Assembly (NCBI GenBank): GCA_028818995.1
Contig: JAPPMR010000899.1
Span: 1 to 7,348 of the forward strand
DNA: 7,348 nucleotides
Source of the DNA: Candidatus Poribacteria bacterium
GTDB lineage: Bacteria > Poribacteria > WGA-4E > WGA-3G
Direction of reading: 5' to 3'
Part shown: positions 1-7,093 of the stretch, piece by piece
Numbering within the stretch: position 1 is the stretch's first letter
Layout: the number at the start of each line of letters is the position of its first letter
Made by a program: the position numbers and the translations under genes
Notes under the pieces: generated by a model
Database searches by the model: none
Told to the model about the DNA's origin: nothing
Seen by the model: only the letters and a program-made list of their open reading frames with translations

Positions 1-18
1 TTCCCGCTAATAACATAT

Positions 19-621
19 TTATCTCGTATTATCATTCTCCATATTTCTAAGCATATTTTCAAACTTTGCTTTTGCGTCAAATTCTTGCCTGATTGTTATT
101 AAATCCTCGTCAGACCATCCCGTAGCTTTGAGCAAGGTATTCCAATCTATGGGATTAGATGAACCCCCTGGATCATCAAACTCTGGTAGAGAGTGCAGGT
201 GGTTCTTTAATTGCCCAAAGGATTTATTTCCAAATTCCTTAAATACATCATTTATCAGATCAATTTGTGCTTGTGATAGTTCATCACTGCTTATATCGTC
301 TTTAATTAGTTTAATAATATACCCTTGTGGTCTGGAAAAATATTGAGACCAGTATTCGCCTTCCCAGGGTTTGCAAACAAGATCGTATGTATGACTTGGT
401 GTTGGCCCCAATGGTAGATTATACGGACGGTCAAAAGTCACGGGACGACCACGACGCTCCAAGGAGGTTCTATCAATAAGGTATATCAATTTGACAAGTT
501 TATACACACTAATTTGACCGCCAGAATAATGTGCGAGTAAAGCAGCAACTTGCGTTGTCCTGCGCTCATTAAACTCAGGAATATCTAATAGACTTGTATC
601 AACCATGATAGTATCAGACAT
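19..621 (-). CDS. Panacea (DUF4065, SocA/GepA-like) domain protein, possible antitoxin
   Basis: From the preferred start this protein has 200 residues; an ATG eight codons upstream (645) is less likely because it has no ribosome binding site. The Panacea/DUF4065 domain covers about residues 24-165. Its hallmarks are VYKLVKLIYLIDRTSLERRG (39-58), the conserved LGPTPSHTYDLV (71-82), a helical section, and HSLPEFDDPGGSSNPIDW (143-160). Members include the antitoxin SocA and the PanA antitoxins, which neutralise many unrelated toxins encoded beside them, and phage-linked GepA-like proteins. Here the gene follows the XRE-ImmA regulator after 144 bases, on the same strand, with its own probable promoter. 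No toxin gene is visible between them, and the coding frame ends 18 bases from the window edge, so a downstream partner may be just outside. A role in CBASS itself is not known and would be inference. Confidence 0.88.
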   Translation of the reverse strand: MSDTIMVDTSLLDIPEFNERRTTQVAALLAHYSGGQISVYKLVKLIYLIDRTSLERRGRPVTFDRPYNLPLGPTPSHTYDLVCKPWEGEYWSQYFSRPQGYIIKLIKDDISSDELSQAQIDLINDVFKEFGNKSFGQLKNHLHSLPEFDDPGGSSNPIDWNTLLKATGWSDEDLITIRQEFDAKAKFENMLRNMENDNTR

Positions 622-628
622 TTTCAAG

Positions 629-634
629 TCCTCT
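629..634 (-). promoter_or_regulatory. Ribosome binding site that fixes the Panacea gene start
   Basis: AGAGGA at 634-629 lies 7 bases before the ATG at 621. The alternative ATG at 645 has no such signal and would sit only about 20 bases from the predicted transcription start. Confidence 0.65.
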
Positions 635-672
635 GAACTTGTCATAAAATATTACGACACACATTTCGTTGT

Positions 673-701
673 ATTATAGCTAAAATATACAAAGAAAGCA
701 A
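673..701 (-). promoter_or_regulatory. Candidate promoter of the Panacea-domain gene
   Basis: On the minus strand a perfect -10 TATAAT (678-673) follows TTGCTT (701-696) after 17 bases; the -35 matches the consensus at only three positions. The predicted start point near 666 leaves a leader of about 45 bases to the preferred ATG at 621. It suggests the last gene can be expressed independently of the CBASS operon. No hairpin terminator was seen in the 144-base gap, so read-through is also possible. Confidence 0.5.
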
Positions 702-706
702 TTTCC

Positions 707-728
707 CCAAAATCTGATCCAAAATCTG
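707..728. repeat. Short tandem repeat between the regulator and the Panacea gene
   Basis: The 10-mer CCAAAATCTG occurs twice with a 12-base period (707-716 and 719-728, plus strand). It lies just upstream of the candidate promoter of the Panacea gene. It may be a binding site or a small duplication; nothing else supports a function. Confidence 0.3.
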
Positions 729-765
729 AAATGATCCAGCTCAAAATACGAAACTCTGCATGAGA

Positions 766-2034
766 TCACTCCGGAAGATGGACATCTTCTTCGCCATCGT
801 CTTTAATTCCCATGTAGTGTAGCACTTCGTCTATGACATCATCAAATTTTACTCGTTTTGCGAGATTGATCAATTTGCTGCGTGTGATTTTGTCGCGTTG
901 ATGGGCTTCAATAGCCATACCCGTGAAATTGAGTGCAAAATTACTAAAGGGGTGTTCTCGTTCTTTTTTTTCTATGTTCAGACGTCGTGCAATTCGCCCT
1001 GCTTTCTCTTTGTCTTGGAAGAGTTGATCAAATAATTCTTCAGAAAGAAATTTGGTATTTCTCAATCTATACAAGGCGGCTTCAAAGCTAATTCCAAAGT
1101 ACGCACAGAACTTGACGACGTCGTAAAGCGTAATGATTTGCCAGGATGCCAGGCGGCGGTAATGTCCCACAAGAGGATCAGGATCAGGTTGCTCGGTATA
1201 GGCCAACAGCCTTTCTCTACTGGTGGACGCCCCTTTGTCGATATTTTTTAGAAATTGACTCACGCCTTCTTCTGGCATGAGAAACGCCGCTGCAAAAGCA
1301 TTCGCACGCACTTCGAATAAATCGCGGTCATTTGAAATTTTACTGATGGCACTGACTTTATCCCGGTCAAGCAATATGTGACCGTATTCATGGGCTATGG
1401 TAAATGCGACTCGGGCTTTCGCTCTATCAAGATGCACTTCGTTGATGAAGATGCACAACTGTATCTCCGCTTCGACCATAAAAATACCCGAGATCTGATC
1501 GTCCAAACGGATTTCAATAACCGGTATCCCTTGAGATTCCACCAACTCAGCCATGTCGCGTATGGGATTAATTCCCAACCTGAGACGACTTCGTTCCGCC
1601 TCTGCTGCATGTTCACCCATTTGAATGGCTTCCCAAACATTTTTGGGTTCACCATAGTCATATACAGGCGGTAGGTTCCGTTCTTGATCTAGTTCTAAAA
1701 GTTTTTGCAGATTTCCATATTCTCTCAAGAGTTCGTGCGCGTCCCTCAAGGATTTATAGAAGATGTGATTTTGTAAGAGGTCTGGATGAGCGCGAAATAG
1801 AACAGCCAGCGCATCTTTCTCGACAGGCTTTTCTTCTAAGAAACTGGCCATATCTCGCCCATAAAGATTCGATAGACGCATGAGTTCAAGTGAACTAACC
1901 GTCCGTTGACCAGATTCGATTTGAGAAATTGCAACACGGGTAAGCGCAACCTCATCGGCAACCTGCTGTTGGGTGAACCCGATTGCTTCACGCGCACTTT
2001 TTAATCGTTGTCCCAATTCTTGTTGCGTTAGCAT
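766..2034 (-). CDS. XRE helix-turn-helix fused to ImmA/IrrE zinc metallopeptidase, likely CBASS regulator
   Basis: This 422-residue protein joins two domains that are often separate. Residues 5-66 form an XRE/Cro-type helix-turn-helix (TQQQVADE at 21-28, VAISQIESGQ at 34-43). Residues about 150-270 form an ImmA/IrrE-type peptidase (COG2856) with the zinc motif H215-E-Y-G-H219 and the third ligand E241 in EVRANAFAAAFLMP. The helical C-terminal part (about 295-410) is uncharacterised, and the last residues are acidic. Proteins of this family act as repressors or antitoxins, and some cleave a repressor partner. Here the start overlaps the cap3 stop by 7 bases (ATGCTAA), so it belongs to the CBASS operon. 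By analogy with the separate CapH repressor and CapP protease of other CBASS loci, it may repress the operon and be inactivated by its own protease activity under stress. That role is inference; an unrelated toxin-antitoxin role with the next gene is the main alternative. Confidence 0.93.
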   Translation of the reverse strand: MLTQQELGQRLKSAREAIGFTQQQVADEVALTRVAISQIESGQRTVSSLELMRLSNLYGRDMASFLEEKPVEKDALAVLFRAHPDLLQNHIFYKSLRDAHELLREYGNLQKLLELDQERNLPPVYDYGEPKNVWEAIQMGEHAAEAERSRLRLGINPIRDMAELVESQGIPVIEIRLDDQISGIFMVEAEIQLCIFINEVHLDRAKARVAFTIAHEYGHILLDRDKVSAISKISNDRDLFEVRANAFAAAFLMPEEGVSQFLKNIDKGASTSRERLLAYTEQPDPDPLVGHYRRLASWQIITLYDVVKFCAYFGISFEAALYRLRNTKFLSEELFDQLFQDKEKAGRIARRLNIEKKEREHPFSNFALNFTGMAIEAHQRDKITRSKLINLAKRVKFDDVIDEVLHYMGIKDDGEEDVHLPE

Positions 2035-2564
2035 TGCATTATCTCCTTTTGTACAGGGTAAAGCATAACCCGTCCACGTTTTCGAGAATACACAAAAACG
2101 CCTATTTCATTAATGTTGGAAAATGTACCTCCTATAATAATGAGAATACATTCTGGACAGTTTGTCTTTGTATCCAATGCAATCTCTAACTGATTTCGAT
2201 TGTCTGTATCACTTGGAATAGGAGCAGCATCTGGATGGCTATGCCACTCGCCCACGTAATGTCGTTTACCAGCGTAAGTCCGTAGTAGTTTCGTAAAGAA
2301 CCCTTGTAAACCAGCAATACCCCTATAAAAAGAAGTTTGCGAACCTTTCGAATCCGAACTCAACGGTGCGAGTTCAAGAACAGAAGCTTCAAAGCCATCA
2401 CCAGAATAACATCCAACCAAAGATGTTCCTACTTCTTTAGGATAATGCGCTTGGGCCATTTCTGTCATTTTGCGAAGGCAGGACTTTGAGATAAGCACTG
2501 TATAACGTTTACAGTCAGACTGCCATCGTAATGGAGATTTATTGGTCAATATTCTTTTGCCCAT
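2028..2564 (-). CDS. cap3: Cap3, JAMM/JAB isopeptidase that reverses CD-NTase conjugation
   Basis: This 178-residue protein is a single-domain JAB/MPN zinc peptidase. The full JAMM signature is present: E44 in the KEVGTSLVG stretch, then E106-W-H108-S-H110-P with S118 and D121 in the exact H-x-H-x7-S-x2-D spacing, giving the two His and one Asp zinc ligands. In type II CBASS, Cap3 cuts the bond between the CD-NTase C-terminus and its conjugated partner, opposing Cap2. The start codon lies inside the end of cap2, giving a 19-base overlap, and it has only a weak ribosome binding site held in a small stem-loop, so coupled translation is likely. Its own last codons contain the ribosome binding site and start of the next gene. 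The size is typical for Cap3. Confidence 0.95.
   Translation of the reverse strand: MGKRILTNKSPLRWQSDCKRYTVLISKSCLRKMTEMAQAHYPKEVGTSLVGCYSGDGFEASVLELAPLSSDSKGSQTSFYRGIAGLQGFFTKLLRTYAGKRHYVGEWHSHPDAAPIPSDTDNRNQLEIALDTKTNCPECILIIIGGTFSNINEIGVFVYSRKRGRVMLYPVQKEIMQC
2043..2048 (-). promoter_or_regulatory. Ribosome binding site of the XRE-ImmA gene, inside cap3
   Basis: AAGGAG at 2048-2043 lies 8 bases before the ATG at 2034 and within the last codons of cap3. This near-ideal signal, together with the ATGCTAA start-stop overlap, shows that the regulator gene is translated from the CBASS mRNA. Confidence 0.85.
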
Positions 2565-4396
2565 ACCACTTCAACAAGTGGGCCTGGTTGGACACCATTT
2601 TGAGTCACCGACTGCCTCTTAACAATTGCTGCAAGCCCTATTTTTTCTTTTGAATCTATATAATGACTGAGAATATCTACAGCGTGTGCCGATAGAATTT
2701 GGACATGAGCATTTAGAGCAGGAAAACTCGGATGCCAACATCCTGCTCCTTCTATAATTTGCTCTTCTTTTGAGGGTTGAAAAAAATAAATCTTGGGATC
2801 AAGCGGTGTCTGATTTTGTTGAATAGAGTGATTTAAATCCGCAAATATGTCTCCACAGGATGTGGAATCACCCGATATACAGAATATAAGCAATTCTGCA
2901 TGGAAATTGAAGAACAAGGAAATCAAACGTTTATCGTTTTTTACAGCGTATTGATTCAACCAATCAAATGCCGTGTCACTTGTGGTACAATCGATAAATA
3001 CTTGGGCATCCTCAAGTGCCTGATGAATTATCTCATCTGAGCGTGAATTTAGCGGTATCCCTACAGGATAACCCTGTATCTTTGAAAGAGGATTCGCTAA
3101 GGAAAGTCTTTCTGCTAATGCTCTTGCTTTATTAATAAATATATCTGAACCATCAAGGGTATGGCGACAGAGATTACCAAACTTTATGAAATCTGGATCA
3201 AATAGATTAAGTTTATTTACTCCTCCTCGTGTAAGTAATTCAGCAACGGAACTTCCTAATGCACCGCAACCGAAAAAGGCAATAGACGTTAATTGAACTT
3301 TCGGTGGATACGCTCCTCTTGCATACAACCTTTCACGAGTAACGTTTTCGACATTTCCCCACGGCAACTGTTGAGTTGGGGAAAAACAGCCGTGTTTTAT
3401 CAGCCTCTGCCAGATTTTCTTAGGTTTATGAGATTGACCTTTTGACCTTCCCCTTTTTTTTTCTGTTTTGAACCCCTTGTAATTCTGAAAAAGAAGAGGT
3501 TGCCAATGTATTTCGGTGGGAGATTGTCCGACAATTTTGGGAATAGGAAACCCAATTAGGAGAATTCCAAACTGACGTGAATTTCCAAGATTCCATGCCT
3601 CCTTAAGAATTGTATAAAAGTTCAAGCCATTCTCCGAACACAATTCATCCATCTCCTCATAGGTTTGAGGTGGAGAATGTCTTTCATAATGGATATCGGA
3701 TACAATAATCCACTTCCCCTTGAACTTGCTATTTTTCTTCAGCACATTCGGAGAAAATCCTGATTCTCTAATCAGGGAACCATCCTTATGGGAAAAAAAA
3801 TTAACAGCGAATATCGCTGGAATCCCCGCTCCAAAAAAGCATTCAACGTGACCGGATTTGCCAATATAAGACTTCCATGTTTCGTAGGCAATTAACGATT
3901 CATCAAAGATTAAAGGCTCGTGTGTTGGGAGTGGTGAATTTAGAAACTTACGACTAAAGTCAGGTAATTCATAAGGGTCGCCCGGTTTAAGAAGTGTACC
4001 ATTTGCTGCATCTTCGAGCCATTTGATTGCCCATTTAATGTAGCAAACAAGCCGGGAAGTATCCCGAGGAGCTAAATGTTCTGCGGGTAAACATAATTTT
4101 CTCGATTCGGCATCCTGATGAGGAAATCCGCTTACCTCCTCAAATGTAGGATAGATTTCTACTGGTTCTCTTGGGAATGTTTCAGGAATCAAGACGCGTA
4201 AAGGGACTTCACTGGGGATCCCCTCCTGATTCGGATAGGGTACTTTGGCGACACACTCAAATTCCCAGCCCGTAGTATCTTCGTCCAGATTCCAATTAAT
4301 CGGCTTGGTAATTACAACAATGCGGTGTTGGAGCATAAGGCTATATGCTTCTAACACAATGTCAGGTATTTCATTCAGACTTGGCATTTTATCCAT
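2546..4396 (-). CDS. cap2: Cap2, E2-E1 fusion that conjugates the CD-NTase
   Basis: This 616-residue protein is the ubiquitin-transfer-like enzyme of type II CBASS. In the known mechanism it adenylates the CD-NTase C-terminus, passes it through E1 and E2 cysteines and attaches it to a target, raising CD-NTase activity. The N-terminal E2-like domain (about 10-135) carries the candidate catalytic cysteine C102 in RKLCLPAE. A long middle section ends in a basic linker (about 307-335, rich in Lys and Arg). The E1/ThiF domain starts near 368 with the nucleotide-binding loop GCGALGS (376-382), followed by LFDPDFIKFGNLCRHTL (398-414) supplying the Asp, Asn and Arg of the adenylation site. C553 in GAGCWHPSFPA is the likely E1 cysteine. 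The ATG lies within ATGGATAA, overlapping the CD-NTase stop by 8 bases; a second ATG three codons on is possible. No clear ribosome binding site is seen, so translation is probably coupled. The length is typical of the family. Confidence 0.96.
   Translation of the reverse strand: MDKMPSLNEIPDIVLEAYSLMLQHRIVVITKPINWNLDEDTTGWEFECVAKVPYPNQEGIPSEVPLRVLIPETFPREPVEIYPTFEEVSGFPHQDAESRKLCLPAEHLAPRDTSRLVCYIKWAIKWLEDAANGTLLKPGDPYELPDFSRKFLNSPLPTHEPLIFDESLIAYETWKSYIGKSGHVECFFGAGIPAIFAVNFFSHKDGSLIRESGFSPNVLKKNSKFKGKWIIVSDIHYERHSPPQTYEEMDELCSENGLNFYTILKEAWNLGNSRQFGILLIGFPIPKIVGQSPTEIHWQPLLFQNYKGFKTEKKRGRSKGQSHKPKKIWQRLIKHGCFSPTQQLPWGNVENVTRERLYARGAYPPKVQLTSIAFFGCGALGSSVAELLTRGGVNKLNLFDPDFIKFGNLCRHTLDGSDIFINKARALAERLSLANPLSKIQGYPVGIPLNSRSDEIIHQALEDAQVFIDCTTSDTAFDWLNQYAVKNDKRLISLFFNFHAELLIFCISGDSTSCGDIFADLNHSIQQNQTPLDPKIYFFQPSKEEQIIEGAGCWHPSFPALNAHVQILSAHAVDILSHYIDSKEKIGLAAIVKRQSVTQNGVQPGPLVEVVWAKEY
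2566..2581 (-). promoter_or_regulatory. Small stem-loop directly before the cap3 start codon
   Basis: On the minus strand CCACTT (2581-2576) pairs perfectly with AAGTGG (2571-2566) across the loop GTTG. The stem ends one base before the cap3 ATG and includes the only purine-rich stretch that could serve as its ribosome binding site. Ribosomes finishing cap2 must read through it, so it may tie cap3 translation to cap2. A 6-bp stem can also occur by chance. Confidence 0.35.
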
Positions 4397-5525
4397 ATTT
4401 GCGAGGTGTTAAATCACCTGTCTGAGTTTTGGAAGACGACGATATAAACGGTCCTGTCGAACTATTTCCTTGGCCCCCATTATCCTCATCGGGGGGGAAC
4501 TTATTGCCAAACAATTCGCGCCATTTTTCAATAGACTTCTTTTTATCATCAGAGTCAAGAGCTTCTCGTGCTATCTCCGTAGCCTCCTTTGCGTGTTCAT
4601 AAAATTCAGCAAACTCTTCTCCCGATACCCGCTCTAAAACATTGTGTTCAGGGACACCGTGGTCAGGAAGACAAGGGGCTTGTTCATACTGAGCATCCCA
4701 ATAGTAATCCGTGACGATAGCTTCCAATGTTCGTGTAACCCCTTCCGCAACAGAATTTATATCGTCGGGACAGCAGACCCCCACAAGATGTTCAAGTGGA
4801 TATCCTTTTGGTCGGTCATCTTCATGATGAACTCTCTGCCACCATTTTATCGCCTTGACGACATTGACATAATGCTTATTACAATTAGCATTTTTTTCCC
4901 AGGTCCATTGAATTTGCTCTAATGGATGTGTCCGCTCCCAATCGCCTGCATCGCGATTGGGAATCCATAAAGGCTCGGTTTTCCATTCCTCCCCTTGAAG
5001 GTTTGCTAAAAAAACAGCTTGACTTATCCTTTCCTCCGGCGGAATCCAAGATTTCATCAACAGCCAATCATCCACATCTTCGAATGTCAAGTCTGTGCTG
5101 ACTGCTTTACTTTGGTAAACCTCCTCTTCAGTCTCGGACGGTGCTGAAGTGATAACCAAATCAAGATTCACATACGAAAGTTCAATTCCAAATGAACGCC
5201 CCTGTCTTTGATATTTACCTTTGTAATATTCATCTAAAAAAGGCACAAATAAATCCATGGCCTTATCCGGGTCTGGATAATCAAATCGACTCAGTCGGGT
5301 TACTGTAATGATATCTACATCTAACTTAGCTTCTCCTTTTGGTCGAACGGCAGTAGCCCGGCGGTAGCTTCCTTGTAGAAACGTGCTTACAAGAATTGAT
5401 TTCAAATCCGCATATCCATGGAGCCGATCGCGAAGCGTTTTGTGACCGGTTTTGCAATTATTTTTTTGATTCTCCGTTGGACGAATCTCTTGAAGAAATT
5501 TTGTGAAATAGGTTGGTAATTCCAT
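4389..5525 (-). CDS. CD-NTase, CBASS cyclic oligonucleotide synthase
   Basis: This 378-residue cGAS/DncV-like nucleotidyltransferase makes the second messenger of the system. The catalytic signature is clear: GSYRRAT at residues 52-58, the metal-binding pair D69-V-D71 and the third aspartate D122 in VNLDLV. Helical sequence with PLEHLVG (243-249) follows, as in the OAS1-type C-terminal half. From about residue 344 the chain becomes a Gly/Ser/Thr-rich, probably disordered tail ending in TPRKYG. A terminal glycine is the feature that type II CBASS Cap2 uses to conjugate the enzyme to a target. The open frame extends 94 codons further upstream, but that part overlaps the effector gene, looks unlike this family and lacks a ribosome binding site. 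The stop overlaps the cap2 start by 8 bases. Clade and product cannot be fixed from sequence alone; a Cap4 partner favours a cyclic trinucleotide, which is inference. Confidence 0.96.
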   Translation of the reverse strand: MELPTYFTKFLQEIRPTENQKNNCKTGHKTLRDRLHGYADLKSILVSTFLQGSYRRATAVRPKGEAKLDVDIITVTRLSRFDYPDPDKAMDLFVPFLDEYYKGKYQRQGRSFGIELSYVNLDLVITSAPSETEEEVYQSKAVSTDLTFEDVDDWLLMKSWIPPEERISQAVFLANLQGEEWKTEPLWIPNRDAGDWERTHPLEQIQWTWEKNANCNKHYVNVVKAIKWWQRVHHEDDRPKGYPLEHLVGVCCPDDINSVAEGVTRTLEAIVTDYYWDAQYEQAPCLPDHGVPEHNVLERVSGEEFAEFYEHAKEATEIAREALDSDDKKKSIEKWRELFGNKFPPDEDNGGQGNSSTGPFISSSSKTQTGDLTPRKYG

Positions 5526-5534
5526 GATACAACT

Positions 5535-5540
5535 CTCCTC
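5535..5540 (-). promoter_or_regulatory. Ribosome binding site that fixes the CD-NTase start
   Basis: GAGGAG at 5540-5535 sits 9 bases before the ATG at 5525 and just after the effector stop codon. It decides in favour of this start over in-frame upstream codons that would extend the protein 94 residues back into the effector gene. Confidence 0.85.
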
Positions 5541-5544
5541 ACAG

Positions 5545-7056
5545 TTAAGTTTGATAGGGAATACGCAGACTTGGATAATATCTCTGCTTACCACTCTGTC
5601 CTTCAAAATCGTATTCGTACATTTGAATGCATGGGGTGATATGACGAAGTGTGTATCCGAGAATATATCCCAACGCAACAGGGCCAGCAAAAAAGAGGTG
5701 TATCTTGCGACATGTATTGGGAAGCATCTCGCGAAGTTGTTTATTAAGCTGAAATCCGAGTTGCCAAGCATGGTCTCCCCCGGATATAGCATTGTGATCA
5801 ACTCCACCTATGGGGTGAACCCAAACTTGAGGCAAATCGCTGAGATTTTCAGCCTCCAAGTAGGGTTGTAACTGGTTCTGTATTTGATGCGTCACAGAAA
5901 TCCCCAAGATCAATTCCGTGTCTATTTCTCCAACGGTTTTGTAATTCCAAAGGTCGTCATTGGTATGGGGAGCATTCTGTGTCCAAAGCATATAATCGCT
6001 TCCTCCCTTTTGTGTTGGTATAATTTGAATTCTATGTTTGGGACTAATCATAGACCCCGCGAAAAACGCAATACTCAAATGACAATCAAAAAAGAGATGA
6101 ATGGGTTGAGGTAGATCGCTCAAATCTTCATTCAACAGGAATGCCGAAATATGTTCAGGAATTTCCTGTTTCCAGTACGAGTTATCTTTAGGCAAACGCC
6201 TATCAAAAAACTGGCGTAAATCAAGATGCGCCGCTTGAAGATCATGGGGTCTGCGTGCGAACTGCGCAAAACTTTGAATGGAAATTTCGCTATGATTTGA
6301 GGACTTTGGAACAATTAGTTTTTCCTCATGTATCATCTCAGTCAAAGCATCTTTATCAAACGAATGACGTTCCTGCTCAAAAAGTTTCCACGCGAGGTCA
6401 TCATAAATGATGTTAGTCACCGTTTGGTCAATCGGCTGTAGTCCAGCTAATTTAAGAAGTGGTTCCATTTCCCTTGTTAAATCAGTGAGATTCTTTCCGA
6501 GGATGAACCGAACAGTGTTTAAAAAGACGCGGAGTTCTTCTTCTGATATTGAGAGGTGATCTGCCAGTTTTGAACGAGCTTTACCCGCTGTCGATCTCTG
6601 TCCGTTCTGATAAAAAGTTGAACGAATCATTTCCTCATGGAAATGCTTAGCGAGTGCATCTCGATGATCCCAATGCCAGTTAGAAAAAATGTACAATCGG
6701 AAAGCATCTGTACACAATTCTCCTGAAAGACTCACATACGCGTCATACAAACGTTTCAGCATTGAAGACTTGCTATTGATAAAACCCGGGTCAATCAAGT
6801 TTTCATAGGTGAATGCATTGCTAGGAGCCATATGATACTTACACTGAAATAGATCCTTAACGATTCGTTTACCTGTTAGTCGTTCCATTATTGGTTCACA
6901 GTAGGAAACGACAACATCGTCAACAAAGGAAACGTGATCGCTGTCCAGGGTGACAGATTCGACATGATCATTAATTCTTAGCTCAAGTAGCTTTAACCAG
7001 AAGACTCGGGCTTGGTATGCATCACCTTTTCTTCGTGCAGCAATAGCTTTTGCCAT
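5545..7056 (-). CDS. cap4: CBASS effector: Cap4-type endonuclease with SAVED sensor domain
   Basis: This 503-residue protein is the likely killing effector of the CBASS operon. The N-terminal third resembles the DUF4297-type PD-(D/E)XK nuclease fold of Cap4: GDAYQAR at residues 11-17, FVDD at 44-47 supplying an acidic metal ligand, and FQCKYH at 70-75, whose Q71-x-K73 is the QxK form of the active site. The C-terminal half is a SAVED domain, which in known Cap4 proteins binds cyclic oligonucleotides and drives oligomerisation that activates dsDNA cleavage. It shows two CARF-like halves with matching strands, IHLFFDCHLSIAFFAG at 319-334 and IHLFFAGPVALGYILG at 452-467, the latter followed by the typical MYEYDFEG. 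It is the first gene of the operon, and its stop lies 19 bases before the CD-NTase start. The length is normal for Cap4. The ligand identity is not evident from the sequence. Confidence 0.92.
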   Translation of the reverse strand: MAKAIAARRKGDAYQARVFWLKLLELRINDHVESVTLDSDHVSFVDDVVVSYCEPIMERLTGKRIVKDLFQCKYHMAPSNAFTYENLIDPGFINSKSSMLKRLYDAYVSLSGELCTDAFRLYIFSNWHWDHRDALAKHFHEEMIRSTFYQNGQRSTAGKARSKLADHLSISEEELRVFLNTVRFILGKNLTDLTREMEPLLKLAGLQPIDQTVTNIIYDDLAWKLFEQERHSFDKDALTEMIHEEKLIVPKSSNHSEISIQSFAQFARRPHDLQAAHLDLRQFFDRRLPKDNSYWKQEIPEHISAFLLNEDLSDLPQPIHLFFDCHLSIAFFAGSMISPKHRIQIIPTQKGGSDYMLWTQNAPHTNDDLWNYKTVGEIDTELILGISVTHQIQNQLQPYLEAENLSDLPQVWVHPIGGVDHNAISGGDHAWQLGFQLNKQLREMLPNTCRKIHLFFAGPVALGYILGYTLRHITPCIQMYEYDFEGQSGKQRYYPSLRIPYQT

Positions 7057-7063
7057 AAAAATT

Positions 7064-7068
7064 TCCTT
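7064..7068 (-). promoter_or_regulatory. Ribosome binding site of the effector gene
   Basis: AAGGA lies 7 bases before the ATG at 7056, in an otherwise AT-only stretch, and supports that start codon. Confidence 0.7.
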
Positions 7069-7093
7069 TATTTAAATTGATCATTGCGCACTA

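Noticed and set aside
622..645. Longer start for the Panacea protein at the ATG at 645
   Set aside because: No ribosome binding site precedes it, whereas the ATG at 621 has AGAGGA at 7 bases; the extra eight residues show no family similarity.
646..765. Intrinsic terminator between the XRE-ImmA and Panacea genes
   Set aside because: No GC-rich hairpin followed by a T-run was found on the minus strand, so the end of the CBASS transcript is left open.
1378..1674. Open frames on both strands of about 90-98 codons within the XRE-ImmA gene
   Set aside because: They cover the conserved peptidase domain in other frames and are shadows of it.
5526..5807. In-frame 94-codon upstream extension of the CD-NTase
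   Set aside because: It lies inside the effector gene in another frame, has no resemblance to CD-NTase N-termini, and a strong ribosome binding site marks the start at 5525 instead.
5524..5871. Plus-strand open frame of 115 codons opposite the effector gene
   Set aside because: It is antisense to the conserved SAVED region, has no ribosome binding site of note and no recognisable domain.
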